Below, piece after piece: positions 9,701-21,548 of a DNA stretch of 64,000 nucleotides. Every line of letters starts with the position of its first letter. Position 1 is the first letter of the stretch. Under the pieces are notes generated by a model that was not told the origin of the DNA, searched no databases, and saw nothing but the letters and a program-made list of their open reading frames with translations. A program made the translations under genes and the position numbers. Source of the stretch: Kalaharituber pfeilii (lineage: Eukaryota; Ascomycota; Pezizomycetes; Pezizales; Pezizaceae); contig WHUZ01000082.1 in NCBI GenBank assembly GCA_015179045.1, forward strand, positions 186,001-250,000, in the 5' to 3' direction.

Positions 9701-11126
9701 GTCACCTGGACTATTAGTAGGATCACACCAGAGGCGAAAATGTTCTTGCTCTAGTAGCCAAGTTCCTGTTCCATCGACTCGACTTGGCAACACTTCCTGA
9801 TGCCGTTTCCAAGCCTCGAGTGGAGATAGCATTCGTAGAAGCCTTTGCACTTTCTTTTCTATAGGTAGCAGTTAGATATACCCGCTTTATGTTAAATAGT
9901 ATACATACTTGTCGAAGCCCACAGGGGCTATGCAAATAATAAAAACAAAACAATAAAATAATTGGTAAGCCAAACCTTTTGCTTTTAAATTCCTTTCCTT
10001 TATTGATTTCAAATTCTCCGCCTTGGTGCTTATAATCTCTATATATTCATTTAGCGACCCCTTATGTTGTCATGGAGCTAAAATAAACTGACCTTCTAGC
10101 TTGCCTAACGAAGCCATTTTTGATTCAACGTTGCTGAGAAGATGCTGTAACCTTGCAGGTCCCTCTGTAGACCACATTTAGATTGCTTCTCATCTCAATA
10201 TGAGTGGGAGAACATACTCATGCTTATTTCCATTTTGGCCATATCTGCACACTCCCGAACGCGCCGTTCCTTCTCAAAGATCTCATCAATAAACGGCTGG
10301 AGCTCAATAGCAGAGGTCCTCCATATACTCCCTGATTTTCTAATCCCTAAATATGAAGGTAAATTCCAACCAGTATATTGTAGTGTCTTACTAGTGAAAG
10401 AGGGATCAAAACATTGGCGTACTTTCACTGAGAAAATAAGGATAGAAGCGTATAACTCCAGCAAAGCGGATGCCAGAATTTGTTGGGGGGTGTGCATTGG
10501 GGCAGCGGAAGATGGCGTATCCAACGATAGTGTATCCAATGCCAATATGTCTATATATATATTGTCATAGAACTCATATAGCGTTACCTTTTCAACAATA
10601 GCCGTTATAGTTGTTTCTAGGTTTTTCGTCACTTCCAAATGATTCAGAGCAACCTGCCGGTAGTCAGCACTCCCTTTTTTCAGACACTGAATGAACTATA
10701 TATAATAATCCAACATACCTGTAATATACTTCTGACGGCGACCCAAGCCAGCGCGATTACCCCCAAATTATGCGAAAAAATTAAATATAGAAGTAAAAGA
10801 GGTACTGTAGTATCCACGAAGGTTGTATACTTTTTGAACACGAGCAAAATTTCTTGCAACCACCCCACAGCAACAGCGTTGTCGTTATGCTGAATGGTAT
10901 GGACGATGGTTTGTAAATCCCTTATGGTCAGTTGAATAATCTCACTAGCTGATTGAGTTGGAATATCATGGAACTCGAGAGGGGGTAGACGTTTTTCGGA
11001 CAGTTTTCTCTGGGCTATCTGAAGCGATCTTTGCCACAGCGATGAGGTCTTGATTGAAACCTCCGCCGAATCCAATTGCTGTGATCCAAGCGGATTAAGC
11101 ATCTTGCACTGTTCTTGTTCATCCAT
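6728..11126 (-). pseudogene. NACHT-ankyrin NLR, copy A (disrupted)
   Basis: Same gene as copy B (12547-17610). Exons can be followed: N-terminal domain (11126-10680 and 10638-10195), P-loop exon ending at 9651 (GGVGTGKT), NACHT core 9589-9023 (Walker B-like SIFVCIDAADE), introns 9650-9590 and 9022-8968, then the ankyrin exon from 8967. Defects relative to copy B: an in-frame TGA and a 1-nt deletion near 10678, a local deletion in the N-terminal domain (near 10770), and two separate 1-nt deletions at ~7841-7880 that shift the ankyrin frame. About 13 ankyrin repeats remain, against about 20 in copy B. It is probably a pseudogene, although the homopolymer-type indels could in part be sequencing errors. 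Its 3' flank contains the nested tails at 6476-6608. Confidence 0.75.
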
Positions 11127-11385
11127 GTCGAAGTTTTCTGCGAATGTAGGTTCTGCTGGCGGAGGAACAGGTTAATATGAACCCTCGCAGGAGGGCGTTT
11201 GATCATGGACAACCTGCATGGTAATGCTTGGCATTAGGCCCGACATTTGCACCCGTCATCAATTACTACTCAAAAAGTAGTCTCGTAACTAGATACCCTG
11301 ACTACCCAAAAAGTACATGATAATTTATTTGTGCTACAGATTTCATTTTATGGCTTTTACCCAATTATAGCTCAACCTTCGCACC

Positions 11386-11440
11386 GAGTTGGGTTTTTTT
11401 TTTGTTGTTTTCTTTTGTACTGCTCAGCTCCATGCCGGGA
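11386..11440 (-). mobile_element. Copy A remnant of the SINE-like element at 17.9 kb
   Basis: Minus strand: CCCGGCATGGAGCTGAGCAG then an A-rich tail. It matches the 3' end of the 17.9 kb element, but the promoter-like half is replaced by other sequence. Confidence 0.35.
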
Positions 11441-11633
11441 GTCAAGTAACCATACCCAGCGGTATGGTGCCGGAAGTTAATAATCAACATGTTGTAACAT
11501 TCCCAGCCAGCATTAGTAAGCAGCACCATATATGTCATTTTGCTGCTTTAGTAATGTTCACTAAACAGAAAGGAAAGAAAACCTAGTCCCCCGTTCCGTC
11601 CTCTCCCAACATCTCCATCAGCCCCAACACGGA
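11441..11633. other. Spacer between the two duplication units
   Basis: About 190 bp not shared between the copies. No coding, RNA or repeat signal seen. Copy B begins at GGAGATTATTTAATTGATAA (~11634). Confidence 0.5.
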
Positions 11634-12409
11634 GATTATTTAATTGATAACCATGTTGTATCGGCTGCAGCACAACTCCCAAATTGATCAGGACCAAAGA
11701 GGAAGACTCTGACTGGCCGCCCGCTTGATTTCATACAGGCAAGTAATACCTTCTCAACTATCAAGAGCCTTGATCAACAGATTCCAGTGCACAGGAACTA
11801 CAGAATAGGAGCATGAACAAACAGCACCTGCAAGGTCGATGAAAGTGGCAATGCGATTACTGATATAAGAAAAAGAAAAGATGAAAGTGGCAAGCTACAA
11901 AAGAAAGAAAGAAGATGGAGAATAAGGCATGCAAATTCCGTTATGTGTGCAAGTAGTGGGCGGCAGGAGTCGTTTGGCAGCTGAAGACTGCCAACGATTG
12001 GTAAGGATAGTTACGAAAAGGCGGAACTAAGCAGGATGGGGACAGAAATAATAGGAAGTAAATCAGATGCGAAGCTACTCGTGCAAGAGGTATGCAAGCT
12101 TGGAAGGGATGCATCCCGTAAGCACAATTTCATATCGCTCATTGCCAAAATGCCTGTGACAAATTGCAGTGCTATCCCATGCAGCGCCAACAGAAGATCG
12201 ACTAGTGCACATGCGGTAGCATGGCATATCTGGCTAAACAGATCAAATAATGTTAGATTCTGAACATCTCGAAATAAGAACATTTGGTCTCTGTCTCCAC
12301 CGTCACATATTTCCGGCTCCTGAATGCGAAACGAAATCAGAGATGCACCCGCAATACCCCTTGCCTAACGTAGCGTCAAGTCATTGGCTAAGAAACATAT
12401 AAAAATTAG

Positions 12410-12447
12410 ACGGCACGCGAGTAATGATATAAAAAATAAAAAATAAA
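12410..12447 (+). mobile_element. T1 micro-retroposon, 38 bp, truncated inside the hairpin
   Basis: TSD ATATAAAAATTAG at 12397-12409 and 12448-12460. The insert starts at ACGGCACGCGAGTAATGATA and continues as A-rich DNA, so only the 3' arm of the tail is present. Copy A keeps the uninterrupted target at 6629-6641. Confidence 0.9.
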
Positions 12448-12546
12448 ATATAAAAATTAGAAAACCAACAATCTTGTTTCCTTTTCCACTAAGTAAAGCA
12501 ACATAGTAGTAATCCTAAAACCACGCAAAAATGAACGTAAAATTGA

Positions 12547-15500
12547 CTAGAAAGTACCGCCACGCTCCTTTAACAGCTGAACAATTCTCTTCTTCATCTC
12601 CTCTTCGTAATCCCTCAGACCCTGCGACTGGTAACCATTGTAGTCCGATGCCCACGATAATGGTGTCCGGCCATTGTTATCCTTCGAGTCAGCATTGACA
12701 TCGTTACGGTTAACAAGCAACTGCACAATGGCCGCCTCCCCATTCCCAGCTGCCCATGACAATGGTGTCCGGCCATTATTATCCGTCGAGTCAGCATTGA
12801 CATCGTCACGGTTAACAAGCAACCGCACAATGGCCTCCCCCCCCTTCCCAGCTGCCCACGACAATGGTGTCCGGCCATTTTTATCCTTCGAGTCAGCATT
12901 GACATCGTCGCGGTTAACAAGCAACTGCGCAATAGCTTCGTGCCCATTCCCAGCTGCCCACGACAATGGTGTTCGGCCATTGTCATCTTTCGAGTCAGCA
13001 TTGACATCGTCGCGGTTAACAAGCAACTGCACAACGGCCTCCGAGGTCCAATTCGTCGCTGCCCATGACAATGGTGTCCGGCCATCCTTATCTTTCGAGT
13101 CAGCATTGACATCGTCGCGGTTAACAAGCAACTGCACAATGGCCTCCGACCTCCAACTCGTCGCTGCCCATGACAATGGTGTCCGGCCATCGTTATCCTT
13201 CGAGTCAGCATTGACATCGTCGCGGTTAACAAGCAACTGCACAATGGCCTCCTCCCCACTCTCAGCTGCCCATGACAATGGTGTCCGGCCATCGTTATCC
13301 TTCGAGTCAGCATTGACATCGTCGCGGTTAACAAGCAACTGCACACTAGACTCCCCCCAATCCTCAGCTGCTGCCCACGACAATGGCGTCCGGCCATCGT
13401 TATCCTTCGAGTCAGCATTGACATCGTCACGGTTAACAAGCAACTGCACAATGGCCTTCTCCCCAAATAGAGCTGCCCACAACAATGGTGTCTGGCCATC
13501 GTTATCCTTCGAGTCAGCATTGACATCGTCACGGTTAACAAGCAACTGCACAATGGCCTCCCGCCCCCTCCCAGCTGCCCACGACAATGGTGTCCGGCCA
13601 TGGATATCCTTCGAGTCACCATTCACATCGTCACGGTCAACAAGCATCCGCACAATGGCCTCCCGCCCCTTCCCAGCTGCCCACGACAATGGTGTCCGGC
13701 CATGGATATCCTTCGAGTCAGCATTCACATCGTCACGGTCAACAAGCATCCGCACAATGGCCTCCCGCCCCTTCCCAGCTGCCCACGACAATGGTGTCCG
13801 GCCATGGACATCCTTCGAGTCAGCATTCACATCGTCACGGTCAACAAGCATCCGCACAATAGCTTCGTGCCCATTCCTAGCTGCCCACAACAATGGTGTC
13901 CGGCCATCCTTATCTTTCGAGTCAGCATTAACATCGTCACGGTCAACAAGCAACTGCACAATGGCCTCCCGCCCATTCCCAGCTGCACACGACAATGGTG
14001 TCCGGCCATTGTTATCCTTGGAGTCAGCATTGACATCGTCACGGTTAACAAGCAACTGCACAATGGCCTTCTGTCCATATTCAGCTGCCAACGACAATGG
14101 TGTCTGGCCATTGTTATCCTTCCAGTCCGCATTCACATCGTCACGGTCAACAAGCATCCGCACAATAGCTTCGTGCCCATTCCTAGCTGCCCACAACAAT
14201 GGTGTCCAGCCATTGTTATCCTTCGAGTCACTGTCCACATCCTCACGGTCAACCAGCAAGCGTACAGTTGCCTCACACCCTGTCTCAGCTGCCCATGACA
14301 ATGGTGTTCGGCCATTGTTATCCTTTGAGTCAGCGTTCACATCCTCACGGTTAGCAAGCAACTGCGCAATGGCATCCCGCCCATATTCAGCTGCCCATGA
14401 CAATGCTGTCCGGCTCTTATTATCCTTCGAGTCAGCGCTCACATCTCCCCGCTCAACCAGCAGCCGCACAATAACCTCGTGCCCACGTGTAGCTGTCCAT
14501 GACAACGGTGTCCGGCTATCAGCATCCTTCGAATCAACGTCCACATCCTCACGGTCAACCAGCAGCCGCACCAAGGCCTCATGTCCTTCCCTAGCCGCAT
14601 ATGATAGTGGTGTTCGACCGTGCCCGTCCTTGGAATCCCAACCCGCGTACTCATTTCCCAATGTAGCCATGTCCGTTTCCAGTCCAAAATAAGCGGCCGC
14701 ATGTATTCCCGTAAATCTCCCTGGTGAAGAATCAGACCACCCCGGATATGAGTCAGGCAATAAAGACATATACAAGGCTCCCAAAGCACTATGAGGCTGC
14801 CTGTTATTCGGTCGTAGTAATTTCCCGGCAAGCTCAGCCGCAGCGTCATTGGACTGTTGTCGTATATGGTGGCCCCAATGACAGGCTGCGTAGTCTAAGA
14901 AGGCAAAGTCTGACTTCTTTTGGTCAAGTTCAGGGACTGTGGGGCAAGGGGAAGCTAATTCCATAAAGTTAAGGTACGTCAAAGAGGTCTCCGCCGCAGT
15001 GCTGTGACCATTAGGGAAATAAGCCTTGCTATGTTGCTTGAGATATTCATCCAATAAATGATGCACGAACCGAACGGTCGATGTGTCCTCGTCGATGACG
15101 GCGAGGCCAAGGCAGCACTCCGTCAAAGTTTCCGTTGAGGGAATATTATCCTTATCTAGATCGAGATCGCCTTGCTGAACCGCAAGAGCATGCCGGACTT
15201 CATCCAACTTCAATGACCGATAGGCAAGATGTAGCCACATTAGCACTTGCATGCCCAGCTCAGAACTGCACGACTGCGAGTTCATAACTCTATCAATCAT
15301 ACAGGCTATAATATTATTCTGACTCAGGGATAATTTCTTCAGCGCCTTCCGCCTCTTTGCTATTGTGCGCTGCTGAAGTAACATACGGATATGCAAAGCA
15401 GGAAATAGGAACCTGAAATCAATTGATTAATGTATGTCTTTAAAGAGGAAAGGAATTTACCACTTACGTTCCTTGAGATTGCTCAAGAATGGTGCTCAAA

Positions 15501-17610
15501 ATCTCGTTTTCCAGCTCCTCATTCATGGCATCAGGATGTGTATCCAATGCAAGGTGATGAAGAAGACATTTTTTGATATCACCCTGGTCAGCCATGATTT
15601 CGATGTCATTCCGGCGTTCCATTTCAAGGCATTTATCGATTTCTGATCGTACGTGCGGTCTTCCAGTGAGAAATATCCGTGCAGTGCTAAATTCGCTTCG
15701 AATCACTTTCAGGAGGCTGATCCGTGTCTGGGGCTCTAACTCATCTACAGCATCTATGCAGAGAAATATGCTGTCGAACAGGGGTATTGTGAGCCTCAGT
15801 ATTTGTATAACATCACAATTGTCCACCCTCTTTTCCTGCTTTTGGACGGATTCGAGGATGCTCGTTATTGTATCTGGAACTTGTGATGCAGCGGTTAAAA
15901 GTTGCTTGAGAAAGCTACCAAGAATGTTATTTAGTGTTTGGCTCCCTTGGTCTCGGTAGTCCCCATATAGACATGCGATCCCTACTTTATCTCGCTCTGG
16001 GAATTCATGAAGGAGATGTTCGATCACAATACAACTATGCATAGGTGGGACGTTAGCAAAGCCATCAAAGCCTCTCCAGGGTACATAAGAAGGTACCTTA
16101 ACACTGTTTTACCAGTACCTACACCCCCAAAACAGCACAGGATACGGTCACTTGGACTATTGGTGGGATCGCACCAGAGGCGGAAATGTTCATGCTCTAG
16201 CAACCAGGTTCCTGTTTCATCGACTCGACTTGGCAACACGTCCTGATGCCGTTTCCAAGCCTCAAGCGGAGATAGTACTCGTAAAAGCCTTTGCACTTTC
16301 TCCTCTATAGGTAGCAGTTAGATATAACCACTTTATGTGAAGTAGTATGCACACTTGTCATAGCACACAGGGGCTATGCAAGCAATAAAAATAATGAAAT
16401 AATTGGTGAGCCGAACCTTTTGCTTTCAAATTCCTTTCCTTCACCGATTTCAAATTCTCCGCCGTGGTACTCATAATCTCTATATGTTCAATTAGCTACT
16501 CCTTATGTTCTCACGGAGTTGAAATGCACCGACCGTCTAGCTTGCCTAATGAAGCCATTTTTGATTCAATGTTGTTGAGAAGATCTTGTACCTGCTGCAA
16601 CCTTGCAGGTCCCTCTATAGACCACATTTAGATTGCTTCATCTCAATATGAGCGGGGGAACAGACTCATGCTTATTTCCATTTTGGCCATGTCTGCATAC
16701 TCCCGAACGCGCCGTTCCTTCTCAAAGATCTCATCGATAAACGGCTGGAACTCAACAGCAGAGGTCCTCCATATACTCCCCAATTTTCTGATCCCTAAAT
16801 ACGAAGTCAGAATGAGGTATATTCCAAAAAGTATGTCTGTAGTGTCTTACTAGTGAAGGAGGGATTAAAATATTGGCGTGCTTTCACCGAGAAAATAAGG
16901 ATGGCAGCGTATAGCTCCGGCAAAGAGGATGCCAGAATTTGTTGGGGAGTGTGCATTGTTGCAGCAGAAGACGGCGTAACTAAAGATAGCATATCTAATG
17001 CCAATATGTCTCTATATATATTGTCGTAGAACTGATATAGTGCTATTTTATCAAGAATAGTCGCGATAGTTGTCTCCAGCTTTTTTCCCACTTCAAAATG
17101 ATTGAGAGCAACCTGCCGGAGGTCAGCATACCCTTTTTTTAAAGTACCGAATGGACTATATAAAATACTCCAACATGCCTGCAATATACCTCTGATGGCC
17201 ACCCAAGCCAGAGCGATCACCCCCGGATCACATTCTATCGCCGGTTCCTCCAAAAAAATCAAATATAGCAGTAAAAGAGGTACTGCAGCATCCACGAAGG
17301 TTATATACTTTTCGAACACGAGCAAAATTTCTTGCAACCACCTCACAGCGACAGCGTCGTTATGCTGAATAGTATGGATGATGGTTTGTAAATCCCTTAT
17401 GGTCAATTGAATAATCTCACTAGCCGATTGAGTTGGAATGTCGTGGATCTCGAGAGGGGGTAGACGTTTCTCGGACAGTTTTCTCTGAGCTATCTGAAGT
17501 GATCTTTGCCACAGCGATATCGATGAGGTCTCAATTGAATTCACCTCCGCCGAATCCAACTGCGGTGATCCAAGCGGATTAAGCATCTTGCGCTGTTTTT
17601 GTTTATCCAT
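12547..17610 (-). CDS. NACHT NTPase with N-terminal helical domain and ~20 ankyrin repeats (NLR-like), 7 exons
   Basis: Proposed exons: 17610-16851, 16794-16666, 16614-16534, 16479-16417, 16304-16097, 16034-15468, 15412-12547, giving 1557 aa; all six joins keep frame with GT..AG ends. Residues ~1-290 form an N-terminal helical region resembling the DUF7708-type domain that precedes NACHT in many fungal STAND proteins (DPGVIALAWVAIRGILQ). A short coiled stretch follows (exons 3-4). NACHT: P-loop GGVGTGKT ending exon 5, Walker B-like SIFLCIDAVDE and sensor ARIFLTGRPH in exon 6. Exon 7 carries a helical winged-helix-like region, then ~20 repeats of 34-35 aa (consensus DSKDNNGRTPLSWAA...EAIVQLLVNRDDVNA). 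Family knowledge: ligand-gated NTPases acting in non-self recognition in the cytosol. Ligand specificity is unknown. Copy A is its broken tandem duplicate. Confidence 0.85.
12640..14620 (-). repeat. 102-bp coding minisatellite (ankyrin array)
   Basis: About 20 tandem 102 bp units (three of 105 bp), nearly identical at DNA level. Differences cluster in codons for the residues between WAA and EAIV (GNGR, EYGQ, RNGH, GKGR, LFGE, EDWG, ESGE, TSWR, TNWT). This is the high-internal-conservation pattern of fungal NLR repeat arrays, produced by unequal exchange. Confidence 0.85.
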
Positions 17611-17894
17611 GTCGAAGCTTTCTGCGAATGTAGGTTCTGCTGGCGGAGGAACAGGTTAATGAACCCTCGTACAGGTTGCGGAGTAGGAAAGCCTCTGATC
17701 ATGGAAAACCTGCATGGTAATGCTTGGCATTAGGCCCGACGTTTGTGCACAAGGAGCTCGTCTTCAATTACTACCCAGAAAGTACATGATAATTTATTTG
17801 TACTACAGATTTCATTTTATGGCTTTTACCCAATTATAGCTCAACCTTCGCGCCGAGTTGGGTAGGGTTTCGTTGCAGAAATCGCGTATTCTCT

Positions 17895-18010
17895 TCTAGT
17901 TTTTTTTTTTTTCTCGATTGTGTTGTCTTTTGCACTGCTCGGCTCCATGCCGGGGACTCCAGTCTCGAACCAGACTACTGCTTAGTGGCTGACTAAGCTA
18001 CTCCACACTA
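17895..18010 (-). mobile_element. Possible tRNA-derived SINE
   Basis: On the minus strand: an A-box-like TAGCTTAGTCAGC, then 18 nt later a B-box-like GGTTCGAGACT, then a small hairpin CGGC-ATGGA-GCCG and an A-rich tail. The layout matches a Pol III-type SINE, and a partial copy lies at 11386-11440. No TSD was identified and the tRNA fold is poor, so this is tentative. Confidence 0.4.
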
Positions 18011-18354
18011 CGCGGTTGCTTCGTGGGAGAACGTCTGGAATAAAATGTGCGCGACTTTACTAGTAATTTTTTGCCCATACAAAATTTGGCGTCGCGAGGC
18101 ACTGCGACATGAAATTGTCGGCGACTTTCACGCCAAGATTTTGATGCATCGATGAACGTATGCATGGCTGCATACTGGAATAGGAGCAATAATGATGAGA
18201 GGAGCGATGATAATGAGGGCAGTAGTAAGGAGGGTAGGATGGAAAGATACTTAGTCTTAACGACTTTCATTAGGATACTAATTACTATAAGATTGGAAGT
18301 CAAATAAGTACAAAAGATTGGAGCGAAAGGAGGATAACTAATAGGCGACAAGTT
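18011..18354. other. Gene-free spacer before the minisatellite
   Basis: No supported gene or RNA. A short minus-strand frame here has no recognisable domain. Confidence 0.4.
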
Positions 18355-19975
18355 ACAGTGATAGTAGTAGGACTACAGCGGCAGAGGACTACAGCAACAG
18401 TGACTACAGTAACGTTGGGAGTGCTATAGCGACAGCAGCGGGGCTATAGTAACAGCAGAAGAGCTACAGCGACCACAGGAGGGCTATAGCCGCGACAGCA
18501 GAAGTGCTATAGCGACAGGACTATAGTGACAGCAAGAGGACTATAGTGACAGCAACAGGACTATAGCGACAGCTACAAGACTATAGCGACAGCGAGAGAG
18601 CTATAGGGATAGCAGGAGAGCTACAGCGACAGTGACAGCGACAGCAGGAGAGCTACAGCGACAGGACTATAGCGACAGCGGGAGAGCTATAGCGACAGCA
18701 ACATGACTATAGCGACAGCAGGAGAGCTACAGCGACAGTGACAGCGACAGCAGGAGAGCTACAGCGACAGTGACAGCGACAGCAGGAGAGCTACAGCGAC
18801 AGGACTACAGCGACAGCCACAGGACTATAGCGACAGCGAGAGAGCTACAGCACGGCGGGAGAGCTATAGCAACAGCGACAGAGCTATAGCGACGGTGGGA
18901 GAGCTACAGGGACAGTGACAGCGACAGTAGGAGAGCTACAGCAACAGGACTACAGCGACCACAGGAGGGCTATAGCCGCGACAGCAGAAGTGCTATAGCG
19001 ACAGGACTATAGTGACAGCAACAGGACTATAGCGACAGCCACAGGACTATGGCGAGAGCGAGAGAGCTATAGGGATAGCAGGAGAGCTACAGCGACGGCG
19101 GGAGGGCTATAGCAACAGCGACAGGGCTATAGCGACGGTGGAAGAGCTATAGCGGCAGCAGGAGAGCGACAGTGACAGGACTACAGCAACAACGACAGGA
19201 GTATAGCGCCAGCGACAGGGCTATAGCGACGGTGGGAGAGCTATAGCGACGGCGGGAGAGGTATATAGCGACAGCAGGAGAGCTACAGCGACAGGATTAT
19301 AGCGACCGCAACAGGACTATAGTGACAGCAACAGGACTATAGCAACAGCGAGAGAGCTATAGCGACAGCAGGAGAGCTATAGGGATAGCAGGAGAGCTAC
19401 AGCGACGGCGGGAGAGTTATAGCAACAGCGACAGGACTACAGCGAAGCGGGAGAGCTATAGCGACAGCAGGAGAGCTACAGCGACAGCGGAAGAGCTACA
19501 GCGACAGCGACAGGACTCAGCGACAGCAGGAGAGCTACAGCGACAGGACTATAGCGACAGTGACAGGACTAGAGCGACAGCGGGAGAGCTGTAGCGACAG
19601 CAGGAGAGCTACAGCAACAGCGGAAGAGCTACAGCGACAGCGACAGGACTACAGCGGCAGCAGGAGAGCTACAGCGACAGTGACAGCGACAGCAGGAGAG
19701 CTACAGCGAAAGTGACAGCGACAGCAGGAGAGCTACAGCGACAGTGATAGCGACAGCAGGAGAGCTACAGCGACAGGACTATAGCGACAGTGACAGGACA
19801 GCGGGAGAGCTGTAGCGACAGCGGAAGAGCTACAGCGACAGCGGAAGAGCTACAGCGACAGCGGAAGAGCTACAGCGACAGCGGAAGAGCTACAGCGACA
19901 GCGACAGGACTATAGCGACAGGGCTACAGTGATGGCAACGGCAGCAGGACTACTAGTATATAAACAACAAGATAA
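18355..19975 (+). repeat. Degenerate 20-bp minisatellite array, forward orientation
   Basis: About 80 units of two related types, GGAGAGCTAYAGCGACAGCR and AACAGGACTATAGCGACAGC, with runs of perfect 20 bp copies near 19810-19900. The same repeat occurs in reverse orientation at ~20790-21265 and ~23135-23330. No open frame. Confidence 0.9.
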
Positions 19976-20410
19976 TAAGAAGATATTACTAGGACAAGAT
20001 AGAGCGGTCTATTGATATTGAGGAACTCGGTGCTGATATTATTAAATTTCCGATATCACCGCCATCTGTAGCTCCATCTCTATCACTGTAGTCTTGCTAC
20101 TGGATATTTCTGGTAAGGCTCTGAAGCTAACAAGGATGATGATGATGATGATGGAGATGCATTAGAAGAGGACATGGAGGCGCAATGTAATTCTGCACTC
20201 ATGAATGGGATATAAGATATGAAGTCATACTTTATGTCTAGTGTGGATGAGCATCCTGAAGCTATGACGCAAAATGATGAGTGGGATTCAGAGTTACATA
20301 GCTTTTACGTCAAAATGGAAGGATTGGATTTGTAGTTAGAATGGGTCTTGCAAATATAAAAATGGATGGATACTGTATTCTGTGGGAAATAGTCAGAGCT
20401 ACTAGGATTT
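19976..20410 (+). repeat. Left unique arm of the large inverted repeat
   Basis: The reverse complement matches 22735-23125 in blocks (AAGGATGATGATG, GTAATTCTG, GGATTWGATTTGTAGTTAGAATGGGTCTTGCAAAT). Both arms can encode RI(G/R)FVVRMGLAN(I/L)KMD, suggesting a captured or decayed coding segment of unknown origin. Confidence 0.7.
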
Positions 20411-20539
20411 TACAGTCGCGACAGCGGCGCGCGACTGAGCAAGATCTAAGCGACATTCTAGCAGTTATCGCCCAAGTACGTGAACGGGAGTGTGCGACGC
20501 GGTCCCAGTGGAGCGACATTCCAAAGCAGTTGTCGCCCC

Positions 20540-20790
20540 AGAGCGACGGGGTCGCGCGACAGCCTAAGGGTGGAGCGACGGGGTCGCGCGACAGCCCAAG
20601 GGTGGAGCGACGGGGTCGCGTGACAGCCTAAGGATAGAGCGACGGGGTCGCGCGACAGCCCAAGGGTAGAGCGACGGGGTCGCGCGACAGCCCAAGGGTA
20701 GAGCGAAGAGGTCGCGCGACAGCCCAAGGGTGGAGCGACGGGGTCGCGCGACAGCCTAAGGGTAGAGCGACGGGGTCGCGCGACATGTCA
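20540..20790 (+). repeat. 32-bp minisatellite (GGGTCGCGCGACAGCC...)
   Basis: About 7-8 tandem copies, each with the palindrome TCGCGCGA followed by CAGCCYAAGGRTRGAGCGACG. It lies between the forward and reverse 20-bp arrays. Confidence 0.9.
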
Positions 20791-21265
20791 CTATAGTCAC
20801 TGTCGCTGTAGCTCTCCTGCTGTCGCTGTAGTCCTGTCGCTGTCGCTGTAGCTCTTCCGCTGTTGCTGTAGCTCTTCCGCTGTCGCTACAGCTCTCCCGC
20901 TGTCGCTCTAGTCCTGTCACTGTCGCTATAGTCCTGTCGCTGTAGCTCTCCTGCTGTCGCTATCACTGTCGCTGTAGCTCTCCTGCTGTCGCTGAGTCCT
21001 GTCGCTGTCGCTGTAGCTCTTCCGCTGTCGCTGTAGCTCTCCTGCTGTCGCTATAGCTCTCCCGCTTCGCTGTAGTCCTGTCGCTGTTGCTATAACTCTC
21101 CCGCCGTCGCTGTAGCTCTCCTGCTATCCCTATAGCTCTCCTGCTGTCGCTATAGCTCTCTCGCTGTTGCTATAGTCCTGTTGCTGTCACTATAGTCCTG
21201 TTGCTGTCGCTGTAGCTCTCCTGCTATCCCTATAGCTCTCTCACTGTCGCTATAGTCCTGTTGCT
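20790..21265 (-). repeat. 20-bp minisatellite array, inverted
   Basis: Reverse-complement units (CTGTAGCTCTCCTGCTGTCG and variants) of the 18.4-20.0 kb array. Confidence 0.9.
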
Positions 21266-21274
21266 TTGTGCAAC

Positions 21275-21365
21275 AACTGTCGCTCCACCCTCAAGCTGTC
21301 GCGCGACCCATTTTGCAGTCGGGCGACAACCGTCGCTCCACCCTGAACCTGTCGCGCGACCCGTT
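21275..21365 (+). repeat. 53-bp minisatellite, left part
   Basis: Same unit as 22233-22735 (GCGCGACCCATTTTGCAG / TCGGGCGACAAC / TGTCGCTCCACCCTGAACC). It is separated from the rest by the insertion 21366-22232, whose TSD lies in this repeat. Confidence 0.85.
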
Positions 21366-21510
21366 ACTCCCACCCCAGCGCCCACGCCTGACAAAACCCC
21401 CCCACACCCCAAATCCCCACCTCCAACCGCTCCCGATGCCAACACCTCAAAGACCGGCATCGTAGTCCATGGGATAGCCCTGAGGAAAGACCTCGTGAAG
21501 GTCCGACGAT

Positions 21511-21548
<38 letters not shown>

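Larger units (their letters stand above)
5739..11440. repeat. Tandem duplication copy A (NLR unit)
   Basis: From GAGATTATTTAATTGATAACC at ~5740 to the SINE-like segment at ~11440, the sequence matches 11634-17955 in the same order and orientation with a few percent divergence. This includes non-coding flanks, introns and the whole NACHT gene. Bases 5740-6475 are gene-free 3' flank. Differences are point changes, small deletions, the ankyrin repeat number, and different tail insertions in each copy. Confidence 0.9.
11634..17955. repeat. Tandem duplication copy B (NLR unit)
   Basis: Second copy of the ~6 kb unit, direct orientation, longer because of extra ankyrin repeats. Bases 11634-12546 are non-coding 3' flank, alignable to 5740-6727 except for the private insertions. 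Confidence 0.9.

Noticed and set aside
12674..14692. 672-codon plus-strand frame opposite the ankyrin array, and similar frames at 6852-7844
   Set aside because: Shadow frames of the 102-bp coding repeat; repeats of length divisible by 3 keep several frames open. The minus strand shows true ankyrin motifs and spliced continuity.
18355..21265. Telomere or centromere repeat
   Set aside because: Units are degenerate, occur in both orientations, lack telomeric TTAGGG, and normal sequence continues on both sides.
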